Assembly: GCF_006874465.1 (NCBI RefSeq) | Contig: NZ_VIRL01000012.1 | Span: 124,001-188,000, forward strand | Reading direction: 5' to 3' | Length of the DNA stretch: 64,000 bases | Source of the DNA: Microbispora bryophytorum | GTDB lineage: Bacteria > Actinomycetota > Actinomycetes > Streptosporangiales > Streptosporangiaceae | In this document: positions 51,234 to 60,173 of the stretch, one piece after another | Layout of the letters: each line of letters begins with the position of its first letter | Numbering within the stretch: position 1 is the stretch's first letter | Made by a program: the position numbers and the translations under genes | Notes under the pieces: model-generated | What the model was told of the DNA's origin: nothing | Seen by the model: the letters and a program-made list of their open reading frames with translations, nothing else | Databases searched by the model: none

Positions 51234-53332
51234 GCGGTGGCCCGGCGCAGGCGGGCCCGGGGGGCCTCCTCGCCCGGGTAGACGCGCTTGACGCCGTCAC
51301 CGAGTGCGGTCTCGATGATGCGGATGTCGCGGACCAGGTGCTCCAGGCCGGTGGGCTCCAGCGAGGCGGCGTGGTCGGAACCCCACATCGCCCGGTCGAG
51401 GGTGATGTGCCGCTCGACGGTCACCGCGCCCAGTGTCACGGCGGCGAGCGAGATCTGCAGCCCGCGCTCGTGCCCCGAGTAGCCGACCGGCACGCCGTAC
51501 CGCTGCCCGAGCGTGGTGATCATGCGGAGGTTGGCCTCCTCCGGCGGGAGCGGGTAGGTCGAGGTGGCGTGCATCATCACCAGGCGCTCGGTGCCGAGGA
51601 TCTCCACCGCCGCGTCGATCTCCTCGATCGTCGACATGCCGGTGGACAGGATGACCGGCTTGCGGGTGGCGGCCAGCGCGCGCAGCAACTCGTGGTCGGT
51701 CACCGAGGCCGAGGCCACCTTGTGCGCGACGACGTCCATGTCCTCCAGGAACTCCACCGACGGCACGTCCCAGGGCGAGGCGAACCAGTCGATGCCGCGC
51801 TCCTCGCAGTACTTGGCGATGTGGGCGTACTCGTCCGCGCCGAACTCGGTCCGGATCTTGTACTCCATGTAGGTCATCTGGCCCCACGGCGTCTGCCGGA
51901 TCTGGTCGCGCTGCTCCAGCGGCACGCAGATCTCCGGGGTGCGCTTCTGGAACTTGACGGCCTGGCAACCGGCGTCGGCGGCCACGTCGATCAGCTTGCG
52001 GGCGATGTCGACGTCGCCGTTGTGGTTGATGCCGATCTCGCCGATCACGTACACGGGCTGCCCGGGACCGACCAGCGACCGGCCGATCCGCACCGGCCGC
52101 GGCTGCCCGAGGTGGCGGGGCGCGGCGACGGGGGCGGGGGCGGGGACGGTCTCCAGCGCGGTGGCCGGGCGGGCCGCGAGCACTCGGTCGGACAGCTCGC
52201 GCACGGCTCCGGCGCCTCCGGGGGCCGACAGCACGACGCGGGCGGCGGCGCGCACCCGGGGGTGGGCGTCGGGCACCGCGACCGGCCAGCCGGCGATCGC
52301 CATGCAGGACAGGTCGTTGACGTCGTTGCCCACGTACGCCACCCGCTCGGGAGCCAGGCCCTCGGCGGCCAGCCACTCGCGCAGCGCGACGTCCTTGGCG
52401 CCGAGGCCCTGCACCACCGGCACGCCGAGCTTGGCGGCGCGGGCGGCGACGACCGGGTTGCGCTCGGTCGACAGCACGAGCACCTTGACCCCGGCCCGGC
52501 GCAGCAGCGCGATTCCCATCCCGTCGGAGCGGCTGACCGCGACCATTTCCCGGCCGTCGGAGTCGACGAAGGCGCGGTCGTCGGTGTGCACGCCGTCGAA
52601 GTCGGTGACGACGGCGTCCACGTCGATCGGCAGCGGCTCGTCCACGAACGGCGCGAGCGCCCGGGCGATCTCCAGGTCCTCGGGGGTGTCGATCTCGACC
52701 GCGTGCCGGGCGGGCACCGGCTGGACCGCGACCCTGCCGAAGAAGCGGTGGCCGCGCTCACGCAGGCCCTCCGTACGCATGACGTAGAACGCGCCGGTCT
52801 CGCGGTAGTGGGGCTCGCGGTCCTGGCGGCGCGGGCGCACGGCCGGGTCGTGGTTCACCCCGTGGCCGGCGCCGGTCCACACGAACTCGTAGGTCTCGGT
52901 GCCGGAGAAGACCGAGTCGGCCTCGCCGTCCAGCACCTTCGCGACGGCGGCGTCGAGGTCGCGGGGGTCGAGGAACGCGCTGGTGCACTGGACGAGCACG
53001 ACGATCTCGGGCGCCTCGCCGGAGATCCCGGAGGGGAGCTCGGAGGAGATCTCCGAGGGGAGCTCGGACAGGGCGTGCAGCACGGCCGACTCGCTGGAGG
53101 CGGTCGATCCGCTGAGCTCGGCGGGCCGGCGCACGATCCGGGCGCCCGCGGCCTCGGCCACCTCGGCGATGCGGTCGTCGTCAGTGCTGACGACCACCTC
53201 GTCCACCAGTTCGGCACGCAGACAGGCGTCCACCGCCCGGGCGACGAGCGGGACGCCGCCCACCTTCTCGAGGTTCTTCAGCGGGACTCCCACCGACCCT
53301 CCACGGGCGGGGACGACGGCCAGCACTCGCAC
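51230..53332 (-). CDS. Trifunctional nonulosonic acid enzyme: CMP-transferase, HAD phosphatase, NeuB-type synthase
   Basis: 700 residues from GTG 53332, which has GAGGAG 6 nt upstream (ATG 53356 is an alternative). Residues 1-225 are a NeuA-like cytidylyltransferase (VVPARGGSVGVPLKN); 235-400 a KdsC-like HAD phosphatase (DFDGVHTDD, STERN, GAKD, GNDVNDLSCM); 425-700 a NeuB-like synthase (IGEIGINHNGD, AVKFQKRTPE, ASTG-like LSTGMST, HATSTYPLPPEEANLR). Together they would make a sugar-acid 9-phosphate from PEP, dephosphorylate it and activate it with CTP: Neu5Ac, KDN or legionaminate. NeuB lacks the usual C-terminal antifreeze-like domain. In the cytidylyltransferase the first Lys of the GSKG motif is Val. 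Confidence 0.9.
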   Translation of the reverse strand: MRVLAVVPARGGSVGVPLKNLEKVGGVPLVARAVDACLRAELVDEVVVSTDDDRIAEVAEAAGARIVRRPAELSGSTASSESAVLHALSELPSEISSELPSGISGEAPEIVVLVQCTSAFLDPRDLDAAVAKVLDGEADSVFSGTETYEFVWTGAGHGVNHDPAVRPRRQDREPHYRETGAFYVMRTEGLRERGHRFFGRVAVQPVPARHAVEIDTPEDLEIARALAPFVDEPLPIDVDAVVTDFDGVHTDDRAFVDSDGREMVAVSRSDGMGIALLRRAGVKVLVLSTERNPVVAARAAKLGVPVVQGLGAKDVALREWLAAEGLAPERVAYVGNDVNDLSCMAIAGWPVAVPDAHPRVRAAARVVLSAPGGAGAVRELSDRVLAARPATALETVPAPAPVAAPRHLGQPRPVRIGRSLVGPGQPVYVIGEIGINHNGDVDIARKLIDVAADAGCQAVKFQKRTPEICVPLEQRDQIRQTPWGQMTYMEYKIRTEFGADEYAHIAKYCEERGIDWFASPWDVPSVEFLEDMDVVAHKVASASVTDHELLRALAATRKPVILSTGMSTIEEIDAAVEILGTERLVMMHATSTYPLPPEEANLRMITTLGQRYGVPVGYSGHERGLQISLAAVTLGAVTVERHITLDRAMWGSDHAASLEPTGLEHLVRDIRIIETALGDGVKRVYPGEEAPRARLRRATA

Positions 53333-53456
53333 GAGTGACTCCTCTACCTGCGACATCGGGAACCCGTGTGACCCATGGGGGCCGGGGTGTCCCGAAAACT
53401 AGCCAGCAGGTTCTCCCGTTGGGGGTTACTGGGCTGAACGACCCGGGGCGCGGTCC

Positions 53457-54923
53457 TTAACTTTGGGTGTCGCCGGACGGGCGGTCGCCGGAGGGGCGGT
53501 CGCCGCACGGGTGGTCGCCCGACGGGTGGTCGCCCGACGGGTGGTCGCCGTTGGGGGTGGGAGCGCCCACGGCGCCCGGGGCCAGCGGCAGCGAGATCAC
53601 GAACCGCACCCCGGGGTCGCCGTCCTTGACGTCCTCGACCCGGATGGAGCCGCCGTGGGCCTCCACCACCTCGCGGGCGATGGCCAGGCCGAGGCCCGTG
53701 CCGCCCCGGTCGCGGCTGCGCGCCGCGTCGGTACGGTAGAACCGCTCGAAGATCCGCTCGCGGTCCACCTCGGGGATCGGACTGCCGTCGTTGCGCACGT
53801 ACAGGACGGCCGCGTCCTCGGTGCGCTCGACCCGCACGCAGACCACCGACAGCGCGTGCCGCTCGGCGTTGTCGAGCAGGTTCGCCACCACTCGGGCGAG
53901 GTGGCGGCGCGTGGCCCTGACCGTCACCCCCGGGGTGCTGTGGAGGTGGGTCGGCAGCTGCGCCGACCGCCGCTCCACCTCGTCGACGACCAGGTGGGAC
54001 AGGTCGACCTCCTCCCTGGCGGCCTCGGGAACCGTGAGGACCCGCGCGAGCAGGAGCAGGTCGGCGACGATCGCCTCCAGGCGCTCGGTGTCGCGCAGCG
54101 CGGCGCAGAGCGCCTCGCAGGTGTCCTCGGGATGTAGCCGCGCGCTCTCCAACTGGGCCCGGATCCCGGCGATGGGGGTGAGTAGTTCGTGCGAGGCGTC
54201 GGCGGCGAACTGCCGCTGCCGCTGGATCGAGGTGTCCAGCCGGGACAGCGCGTCGTTGGCCGCCTGAGCCAGCCGGGAGAACTCGTCGTCGCCGGGCGGC
54301 TCGGGCACCCGGCCGCCGGGGTTCCTCTCGGTGATCTCGGCGAGTTCCGACCGGATCGCCTCCACCGGCCGCAGCGCGCGGCCCGTCACGTTGTAGGCCG
54401 TCCAGCCCGCGAGCGCGGCGAGCAGCAGGGCGGCCAGGAGCAGCGCCGGCAGGGTGACGGACATGCCGAAGATCGCCGGGGCCGCCCGGCCCGCGTAGAC
54501 GGAGTAGGAGCCGGACTCCGGGGAGAGCCGCAGCACCGTGACGTAGAGGCAGTCGCGCCCGGAGGGCGAGCAGACCGTCGTCTGGGTGACCTCGCGGTCG
54601 GGGGCAGGGCGTAACGGGCTCAGGCGGGGCACGCTCTTGGCCGCCGTGCTCTCGGCGATGATGCGGCCGTCCGGTCCCGCCACCTCGATCAGGTTGATGT
54701 CGTTCCCGCCGGTCGATATGGGGTTGCGCAGGTGCCCGTCGCGAATCTGCTCGGCGATGTGGGTGGCGGTGTCCAGGCTCCGGTCCCAGATGCGGTCCGC
54801 GACCATGTCGCATATGAGCACGTGCACCACGAGCGCGAGCGGGATCAGCAGGATCGCCGCCGTCCCGGTGGCGAGGAGCGCCAGCCGGGCCCGCAGTGAA
54901 GGGGAGCACCAGGGGAGGAGCAT
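53457..54923 (-). CDS. Sensor histidine kinase
   Basis: 488 residues. Two membrane helices (about 13-40 and 153-178) flank an extracytoplasmic sensor loop; a HAMP domain follows, then the H-box DASHELLTP with His245, the N-box ANLLDNAERHA and the G-box RGGTGLGLAIARE. The Leu in HELLTP replaces the usual Arg. The C-terminus has six GDHPSG-like repeats. No response-regulator gene is adjacent on either side in this window, so it is an orphan or its partner has been moved. ATG 54923 has no strong ribosome-binding site. Confidence 0.9.
   Translation of the reverse strand: MLLPWCSPSLRARLALLATGTAAILLIPLALVVHVLICDMVADRIWDRSLDTATHIAEQIRDGHLRNPISTGGNDINLIEVAGPDGRIIAESTAAKSVPRLSPLRPAPDREVTQTTVCSPSGRDCLYVTVLRLSPESGSYSVYAGRAAPAIFGMSVTLPALLLAALLLAALAGWTAYNVTGRALRPVEAIRSELAEITERNPGGRVPEPPGDDEFSRLAQAANDALSRLDTSIQRQRQFAADASHELLTPIAGIRAQLESARLHPEDTCEALCAALRDTERLEAIVADLLLLARVLTVPEAAREEVDLSHLVVDEVERRSAQLPTHLHSTPGVTVRATRRHLARVVANLLDNAERHALSVVCVRVERTEDAAVLYVRNDGSPIPEVDRERIFERFYRTDAARSRDRGGTGLGLAIAREVVEAHGGSIRVEDVKDGDPGVRFVISLPLAPGAVGAPTPNGDHPSGDHPSGDHPCGDRPSGDRPSGDTQS
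53466..53558 (-). repeat. 15-bp tandem repeats at the kinase C-terminus
   Basis: Imperfect 15-bp units encode GDHPS, GDHPS, GDHPC, GDRPS, GDRPS and GDTQS at the end of the sensor kinase. Repeat units are in frame, so copy-number change would only lengthen the tail. Confidence 0.85.
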
Positions 54924-55059
54924 TACCCGAGGCTACTTATGGTCATCCTTAGGGAAACTCGCACCATCGAAAAGCTCGCCCCAAATTTCCCCAAATCCTG
55001 GTAATGCGTGCAACCGGACGCGGGGTCTCGTGGCCCGGCGGCCTACCCCTGCGGCGTCC

Positions 55060-57753
55060 TCATGGTGTTTGAGTGAACACCGCGACCGTGCGGGCGGGCA
55101 CGGCCAGTGTGCCGGTCGCCGGATCCGCCGACGCCTGCCGGACCACCGGGTCGTCCGACGCCGCCTGCACGGGGTGGAGCGCGACACGGGCGCCCTTCAG
55201 CGCGGGAACGGCAGGTGCGGCGGTCTTCCCGGTGGCGTTGAACACCACGTAGATCGCCTGGTTCTCGGGATCGACGCCGGTGGCGTCGATGCGCATGACG
55301 ATCACGCCGGGGGCGCCGGACGGCGGGAAGGAGACCCGCCTGCCGATCTCCGCGGCGGAGCCCAGCGAGAAGGCGGGGGAGGAGCGGCGGATGCGCAGGA
55401 GCTCGCCGAACCTCGCCCGGGCCGCTCCGATCGCCGCGCAGCCGGGCCGCAGCGCGGGGTCGGCCAGCAGGGGCCGCGCGTACGGCCAGCGGGCCTCGTT
55501 GTCCTTCGCGGGCGGCAGGCCGCCGCCGAAACCGTTCCCCTGTGCTGATTCGGGCCCTTCGGGGCGGCAGTCCCACAGCAGGCGGTTGAACCAGTCGCCC
55601 GAGTCGTAGGAGTTGCGGTCGAGCGACTTGGACCGCAGCCGCTCGCTGCCGGCGTGGACGAACGCGGTGCCCTGCCCGAGCAGGACCGTCGCCAGCGACA
55701 GCGACTGCATCCTGACCCGGTCGGCCATCGGGGTGTCCTTCGGCAGCTTGAAGGCGAGCGCGTCGAACAGCGTCTCGTTGTCGTGGGCGTCCACGTAGGT
55801 CACCGTGTCGCCGGGCGCGGCGGCGTACCCGGCGGGGCCGCCGTTGTAGCCGACCTCCGACCCCTTCACGGGCGTGCCGGACGACCCCGTGAAGGTGAAG
55901 TCGCGCAGGTTGCCCGCCAGTCCGAGCTTCACCAGGTCCTCGTGGTGCGCGAGCCGGTCGCCGGGCTCGTCGCCCAGGCCGGAGCCGAAGCCCCGGACGC
56001 CCGGGTCCGCGTCGAACGGCGTGCCGCCGCGCACCGCGTCGCGCAGCCGGTCGCTGAAGGTGCCGATCCCGGTGCCCGCCATGTTGGCCTGGGTGGCCTG
56101 CTCGAACCGGGCGCCGTCGGCCACCTCGCCGAAGTTCCAGCCCTCGCCGTACAGAATGATCGACTTGCCGTCCACGCCGTCCTTCCCGGGCGTGAGCGCG
56201 TCGAGGGCCTCGCGCACGGCCAGGATGTTCGCCTTCGGGTGGTGGCCCATCAGGTCGAACCGGAACCCGTCGACCTTGTACTCCCTCGCCCACGTGACGA
56301 TCGAGTCGACGACGAGCCGGCCCATCATCGCGTGCTCCGGGGCGGTGTTCGCGCAGCAGGTGGAGGCGGCCACCGTGCCGTCGTCCATGAGCCGGTGGTA
56401 GTAGCCGGGGACGACGCGGTCGAGCACGCTGGTGGGCTCCTGCCCGGCGGCGTGGGTGTGGTTGTAGACGACGTCCATGACCACCCGCAGGCCCGCGCCG
56501 TTCAGCCCCGCGACCATCTCGCGGAACTCCTTGATCCTCCGGTCCGGGTCGGTCGCGTACGAGCCCTCGGGCACGGTGTGGTGCAGGGGATCGTAGCCCC
56601 AGTTGAACGAGTCCTTCGCGGCGGTCTCCGCGATGCACGCCTGCTGCCGGTCGGAGTCCGGCGGCAGCGCGGCCAGGTCGCAGCGGGGCTCGGTGCGATC
56701 GGCCTTCCGGTCGGGCACGGTGGCGAAGTCGAAGACCGGCAGCAGGTGGACGTGGGTCAGCCCGTCCTCAGCCAGCCTCCGCAGCTCGGTCATCCCGGCG
56801 CTGCCGGTCTGGGTGAACGCCTTGTACGTGCCGCGCTCGGCGGCCGGCACGGTGGCGTCGGAGGCCGAGAAGTCGCGCACGTGCAGTTCGTAGATCGTCG
56901 CCTGGTCCTGGCGCACCGCCGGGGGCTTCTTCAGCGCCGTCCACCCTTGGGGCCGCAGCGACGCGTCGTCCAGGTCGACGATCTGGCTGCGCCCCGAGCC
57001 CGCCGAGACCGACAGGCTGTAGGGGTCGGTCACCTCGTTGGTCACGATCTTCCCGGCGGCCGGAGCGTAGACGGTGACGAGGTAGGTGTAGTGCCTGCCC
57101 CGCCACGACTCCGGGCCGTCGGCCGACCACACGCCCGTCGCGTCGTCCCTGCGCATCCGGTGGACCGTCCTGCGATCGGTGGACGGGCCGTCGTAGAGGG
57201 CCAGCTCGACCTGCCGCGCGGTCGGCGCCCACACCGCGAGTCCGCCGCCGCCGGTGGGGCCGAGCGGGACCGTCGCGGCCCCGGAGTACAGGTCGTCGAG
57301 CACGCCGGGGATCTGCACGCCCGTGGCGGTCAGCAGCGCGCCCGACGGCCCGCGCTCGATCGCCACGACCTGGCCGCGCAGCGCGTCGCGGACGAGGCCG
57401 GCGTCGCGCGGGTCCACCGTCAGCGCGCCGTACGCCCCGCCGGGAGACGCGAGGTGCGGCCAGGCGGCCTTCTGGGCGTCGCTGAGCCGTCCGGGCCCGT
57501 CGGGGGCAGGCGTCAGGCGGATGAGACGGACGTCCCCGGTCAGGTCGCCCCTGTCGTAGCCGATGTCACCCCGGGGCGAATAGGCCAGCGCGTACTGGTT
57601 CGCCGCGGTGACCGCGCCCTTCCAGGCGACGGTGTCGCGGTCGATCCACTGGGCCGTGGCCCTGGACAGGCCGGCGTCCGCTCCGGTGGCCGCGGGCTGC
57701 GGCGGCAGGTTTCCGTCCACACCTGACAGTTTCCACACATCGTGGCCGGTCAC
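55060..57753 (-). CDS. pulA: Pullulanase-type alpha-1,6-glucosidase (GH13)
   Basis: 897 residues from GTG 57753 (GTG 57738 and 57720 are alternatives). The N-terminal PulA domains include [13 protein letters not shown], then the carbohydrate-binding domain [18 protein letters not shown], and the GH13 barrel with the pullulanase signature [30 protein letters not shown] (nucleophile Asp), YGEGWNF (Glu) and [11 protein letters not shown]. It debranches pullulan or glycogen/amylopectin. There is no signal peptide or N-terminal extra domain, so either it is intracellular or it lost its export signal; secreted actinomycete relatives are often longer. Confidence 0.9.
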   Translation of the reverse strand: MTGHDVWKLSGVDGNLPPQPAATGADAGLSRATAQWIDRDTVAWKGAVTAANQYALAYSPRGDIGYDRGDLTGDVRLIRLTPAPDGPGRLSDAQKAAWPHLASPGGAYGALTVDPRDAGLVRDALRGQVVAIERGPSGALLTATGVQIPGVLDDLYSGAATVPLGPTGGGGLAVWAPTARQVELALYDGPSTDRRTVHRMRRDDATGVWSADGPESWRGRHYTYLVTVYAPAAGKIVTNEVTDPYSLSVSAGSGRSQIVDLDDASLRPQGWTALKKPPAVRQDQATIYELHVRDFSASDATVPAAERGTYKAFTQTGSAGMTELRRLAEDGLTHVHLLPVFDFATVPDRKADRTEPRCDLAALPPDSDRQQACIAETAAKDSFNWGYDPLHHTVPEGSYATDPDRRIKEFREMVAGLNGAGLRVVMDVVYNHTHAAGQEPTSVLDRVVPGYYHRLMDDGTVAASTCCANTAPEHAMMGRLVVDSIVTWAREYKVDGFRFDLMGHHPKANILAVREALDALTPGKDGVDGKSIILYGEGWNFGEVADGARFEQATQANMAGTGIGTFSDRLRDAVRGGTPFDADPGVRGFGSGLGDEPGDRLAHHEDLVKLGLAGNLRDFTFTGSSGTPVKGSEVGYNGGPAGYAAAPGDTVTYVDAHDNETLFDALAFKLPKDTPMADRVRMQSLSLATVLLGQGTAFVHAGSERLRSKSLDRNSYDSGDWFNRLLWDCRPEGPESAQGNGFGGGLPPAKDNEARWPYARPLLADPALRPGCAAIGAARARFGELLRIRRSSPAFSLGSAAEIGRRVSFPPSGAPGVIVMRIDATGVDPENQAIYVVFNATGKTAAPAVPALKGARVALHPVQAASDDPVVRQASADPATGTLAVPARTVAVFTQTP

Positions 57754-57948
57754 GCCGGGATCTGACGGCCTTGTACGGTGAGCGGGGTGCCCTCGGGGCA
57801 CGCCGGTGCGGCCGCCGGCCTCGCCGGCTCGTGCAAGGCTTTGCCGCAACTTCCAGAAAGGTTGCCGCCATTTCGCGACCCACCGCCGTAACGGGCGCGA
57901 AACGTGTGTCCGACACTGTTGGTGTCGCACGAGAAGGAGGTGGTGGGG

Positions 57949-58566
57949 ATGCTGCTGCGGCTGCGGGTCTCGCTCCCCGACCGGCCCGGGGTGCTCGGCC
58001 AGGTGGCGCGCGCTTTCGGGGTGATGGGCGCGGACATCCTGCAGGTCACCGTGCTGGAGCGGCAGGCGGGCCGTGCGGTCGACGACTTCACCGTCTCCTG
58101 GTCGGGCGTCTTCGAGCCCGGCGAGCTGCGCGAGCGCATCGGCGTGGTGCCCGGCACGCGGGTGGAGGCCGTGTGGCCGACGCGGGAGGCGCCCGGATCG
58201 ACCCCCGACTACGACCTGCTCCGGCACGTCGCCGCCGACCCCGACCGGGCGTACGTCACCCTCGTCGACGCGGTGCCCGACCTGGTCAGCGCCGAGTGGG
58301 CGGTGGCGGTCGACTCGGCCGACGGCACGATCGTCCACGGAAGCTGGCAGGCCCCCGAGAGCGTGCCCGCGGCCGACCTCACCCCGCTGCGCGCCTCGGC
58401 GTTCGAGGAGGGCGGGCTGCACCTGACGAGCGTGCCGATGGACGGCGTCCACCTGGTGGTGGCGCGTTCCCAGGGGCCGGCGTTCCACCGGGCGGAGCTG
58501 GACAAGATCGTCCGCCTGGTGGGGATCGTCTCCGTGCTGGCCGGTGGCGTCAGCCGTACCGCGTGA
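57949..58566 (+). CDS. ACT-domain protein
   Basis: 205 residues. The N-terminal ACT domain reads LLRLRVSLPDRPGVLGQVARAFGVMGADILQVTVLE, a small-molecule (usually amino acid) binding fold. The second half is a divergent repeat-like domain with no catalytic motif, so it is probably a regulatory subunit or sensor. ATG 57949 has AAGGAGG 8 nt upstream. It is divergent from the pullulanase and convergent with the ABC ATPase gene. Ligand and partner are unknown. Confidence 0.8.
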   Translation: MLLRLRVSLPDRPGVLGQVARAFGVMGADILQVTVLERQAGRAVDDFTVSWSGVFEPGELRERIGVVPGTRVEAVWPTREAPGSTPDYDLLRHVAADPDRAYVTLVDAVPDLVSAEWAVAVDSADGTIVHGSWQAPESVPAADLTPLRASAFEEGGLHLTSVPMDGVHLVVARSQGPAFHRAELDKIVRLVGIVSVLAGGVSRTA

Positions 58567-58584
58567 CCGTCCTGCCGGACCGGC

Positions 58585-59859
58585 CTACCGGCGCGGCGGG
58601 TCGATGCGGGTGCCGTCCATGGTGAACAGCATGAGCCGGGAGACGTCGACGGCGACCCGGCCGGCGTCGCCCGCGCGCCATACGGGCCGGTTGCCGAGCC
58701 TGACGATCAGGTCCGCGCGGCGGTGCGTGCCCGACTGCGCGAGGGCCGGCTGCGGCTCCTCCTCCTCCGCGGGGGCCGAGCCGTTCAGCAGGCGGCGCAT
58801 CATCGACCGCGCCTTGCCGCCGCCTCCGGTGCCGTTCAGCTGGCGGCGGTCCGGCGGTTCGGGCACGTTGACGGCCGGGATCCCGGCCTCCAGGTAGGCG
58901 AGCCACTCGTGACCGTGATACTCCAGCGTCCTGACCCGGCCGAAGAACGTCGGGCCCTCCGTCCGCTCCGGCACCGGCACAAGCCCGTCGGGCCGGATCC
59001 CCACGATGATCTGCGTGCCGGTGTGCTGCGACACCGCGTACGCCCGTGGATCGGTCCAGGGCATGGTGATCTGATGAGGGCCGAAGTCCAGCATGATGAA
59101 CTGGTTCTGCGGGGTGCGCACGGTCGCCGCGAGCAGGTTGAGCTGCTGGGAGTTCAGGAACGCGGCGGTGAACGCGGTCGCGGGGTCGTTGTAGACCTGC
59201 GCCGGGGTGCCGATGTCCTGCAGCACGCCCCGGTTCATGATGGCGATGCGGTCGGCCAGGGTGAGGGCCTCGACCTGGTCGTGCGTCACGTAGATGGTGG
59301 TGACGCCGAGGGCGCGCACCAGCGACGAGATCTCCATGCGCAGTTCGGTGCGCATGCCGGCGTCCAGGTTGGACAGCGGCTCGTCCATCAGGAACAGGGA
59401 GGGCTGGCGCACGATCGCGCGGCCCATCGCGACGCGCTGACGCTGGCCGCCGGACAGCGTGCCCGGCCGCCGGTCGAGCGTCTCGTCGATGTGCAGCGCG
59501 CGCGACAGCTCGACGACCCGCTGCTTGACCATCGTGGGGTCCGCCTTGGCGATCTCCAGCGGGAACGACAGGTTGCCGCGTACCGTCCGGTGGGGATACA
59601 GGGCGCCGTTCTGGAAGACCATCGCGACGTCCCGGTCCCGGGGCGCGAGGTTGTTGGCGAGCTGCCCGCCCAGCCACAGGTCGCCGGAGGTGATCTCCTC
59701 CAGGCCCGCGATCATGCGTAGCAGTGTGGACTTCCCGCAGCCCGACGGCCCGAGCAGGACGAGGAGTTCACCCTCTTCCGCGCGCAGGTTCATACGGTCA
59801 ACCGCGAGGTACCCCCCCGGGTAAATCTTCGTCACGTTGTCGAGGACGACGGTGCTCAT
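58585..59859 (-). CDS. msiK: Sugar ABC transporter ATPase, MsiK/UgpC type
   Basis: 424 residues. Walker A GPSGCGKST, signature LSGGQRQRVAMGRA, Walker B LFLMDEPLSNLD, and a C-terminal regulatory TOBE-like domain (from about 240). This family energises several CUT1 sugar importers at once, including cellobiose and maltose systems in Streptomyces. The cebEFG operon of this window has no ATPase, so this protein is its likely partner. GGGAGGA lies 7 nt before ATG 59859. It is divergent from the relic of a maltose transporter operon. An Asn/Gly-rich, GGGGK-containing insertion near residue 345 is atypical. Confidence 0.9.
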   Translation of the reverse strand: MSTVVLDNVTKIYPGGYLAVDRMNLRAEEGELLVLLGPSGCGKSTLLRMIAGLEEITSGDLWLGGQLANNLAPRDRDVAMVFQNGALYPHRTVRGNLSFPLEIAKADPTMVKQRVVELSRALHIDETLDRRPGTLSGGQRQRVAMGRAIVRQPSLFLMDEPLSNLDAGMRTELRMEISSLVRALGVTTIYVTHDQVEALTLADRIAIMNRGVLQDIGTPAQVYNDPATAFTAAFLNSQQLNLLAATVRTPQNQFIMLDFGPHQITMPWTDPRAYAVSQHTGTQIIVGIRPDGLVPVPERTEGPTFFGRVRTLEYHGHEWLAYLEAGIPAVNVPEPPDRRQLNGTGGGGKARSMMRRLLNGSAPAEEEEPQPALAQSGTHRRADLIVRLGNRPVWRAGDAGRVAVDVSRLMLFTMDGTRIDPPRR

Positions 59860-60173
59860 GCGCGCTCGTTCCTCCCGGGCAGGCACGCCCGGATCCCCAG
59901 CCTTCGGTGTGAATGATGAGGTAGTACATCGCGTCGTAGGCACTCGTGTCCATACGTGTCGTGAAAGATCCGGCATCTACGTGCAACTTCTCGTTACTGG
60001 GAACTTTCCCCTTGCTAAAGGCGGCTGTCAGGGTCGCGCCATGACCTCCCCACGCCCCTTTCTGGGGCGTCAAATGTAACGAAATTACGGAAAGTTTCTG
60101 AAAGGCCTTTCATCCCGTTCGCACCCCTGTTACGTTCCGCTCAAATCCCCCCTGAGCAAGGAGTGCGACGCTG
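59860..60173. other. Divergent control region before msiK-type gene and malE relic
   Basis: 314 bp. It has CTGAAAGGCCTTTCAT around 60098-60113 and the adjoining GAAAGTTTC, both LacI-like palindromes, plus GTAA-CGAAA-TTAC upstream. The AAGGAG before the relic start is intact. These suggest a still-functioning sugar-responsive control region, likely target of the LacI regulator at 62.5 kb. Confidence 0.6.
60090..60112. promoter_or_regulatory. LacI-type palindromes before the malE relic
   Basis: GAAAGTTTC (60090-60098) is followed directly by the 14-bp perfect palindrome TGAAAGGCCTTTCA (60099-60112). The latter has the CG/GC-centred symmetry common to LacI-family operators. Its distance (61 bp) from the relic start fits an operator near the transcription start. 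Confidence 0.55.

Noticed and set aside
53466-53558. Non-coding tandem repeat array
   Set aside because: The units are in frame in the sensor kinase and end at its stop codon.
57754-58488. Extension of the pullulanase frame to 58488
   Set aside because: It lies opposite the ACT-domain gene and has no pullulanase-like sequence.
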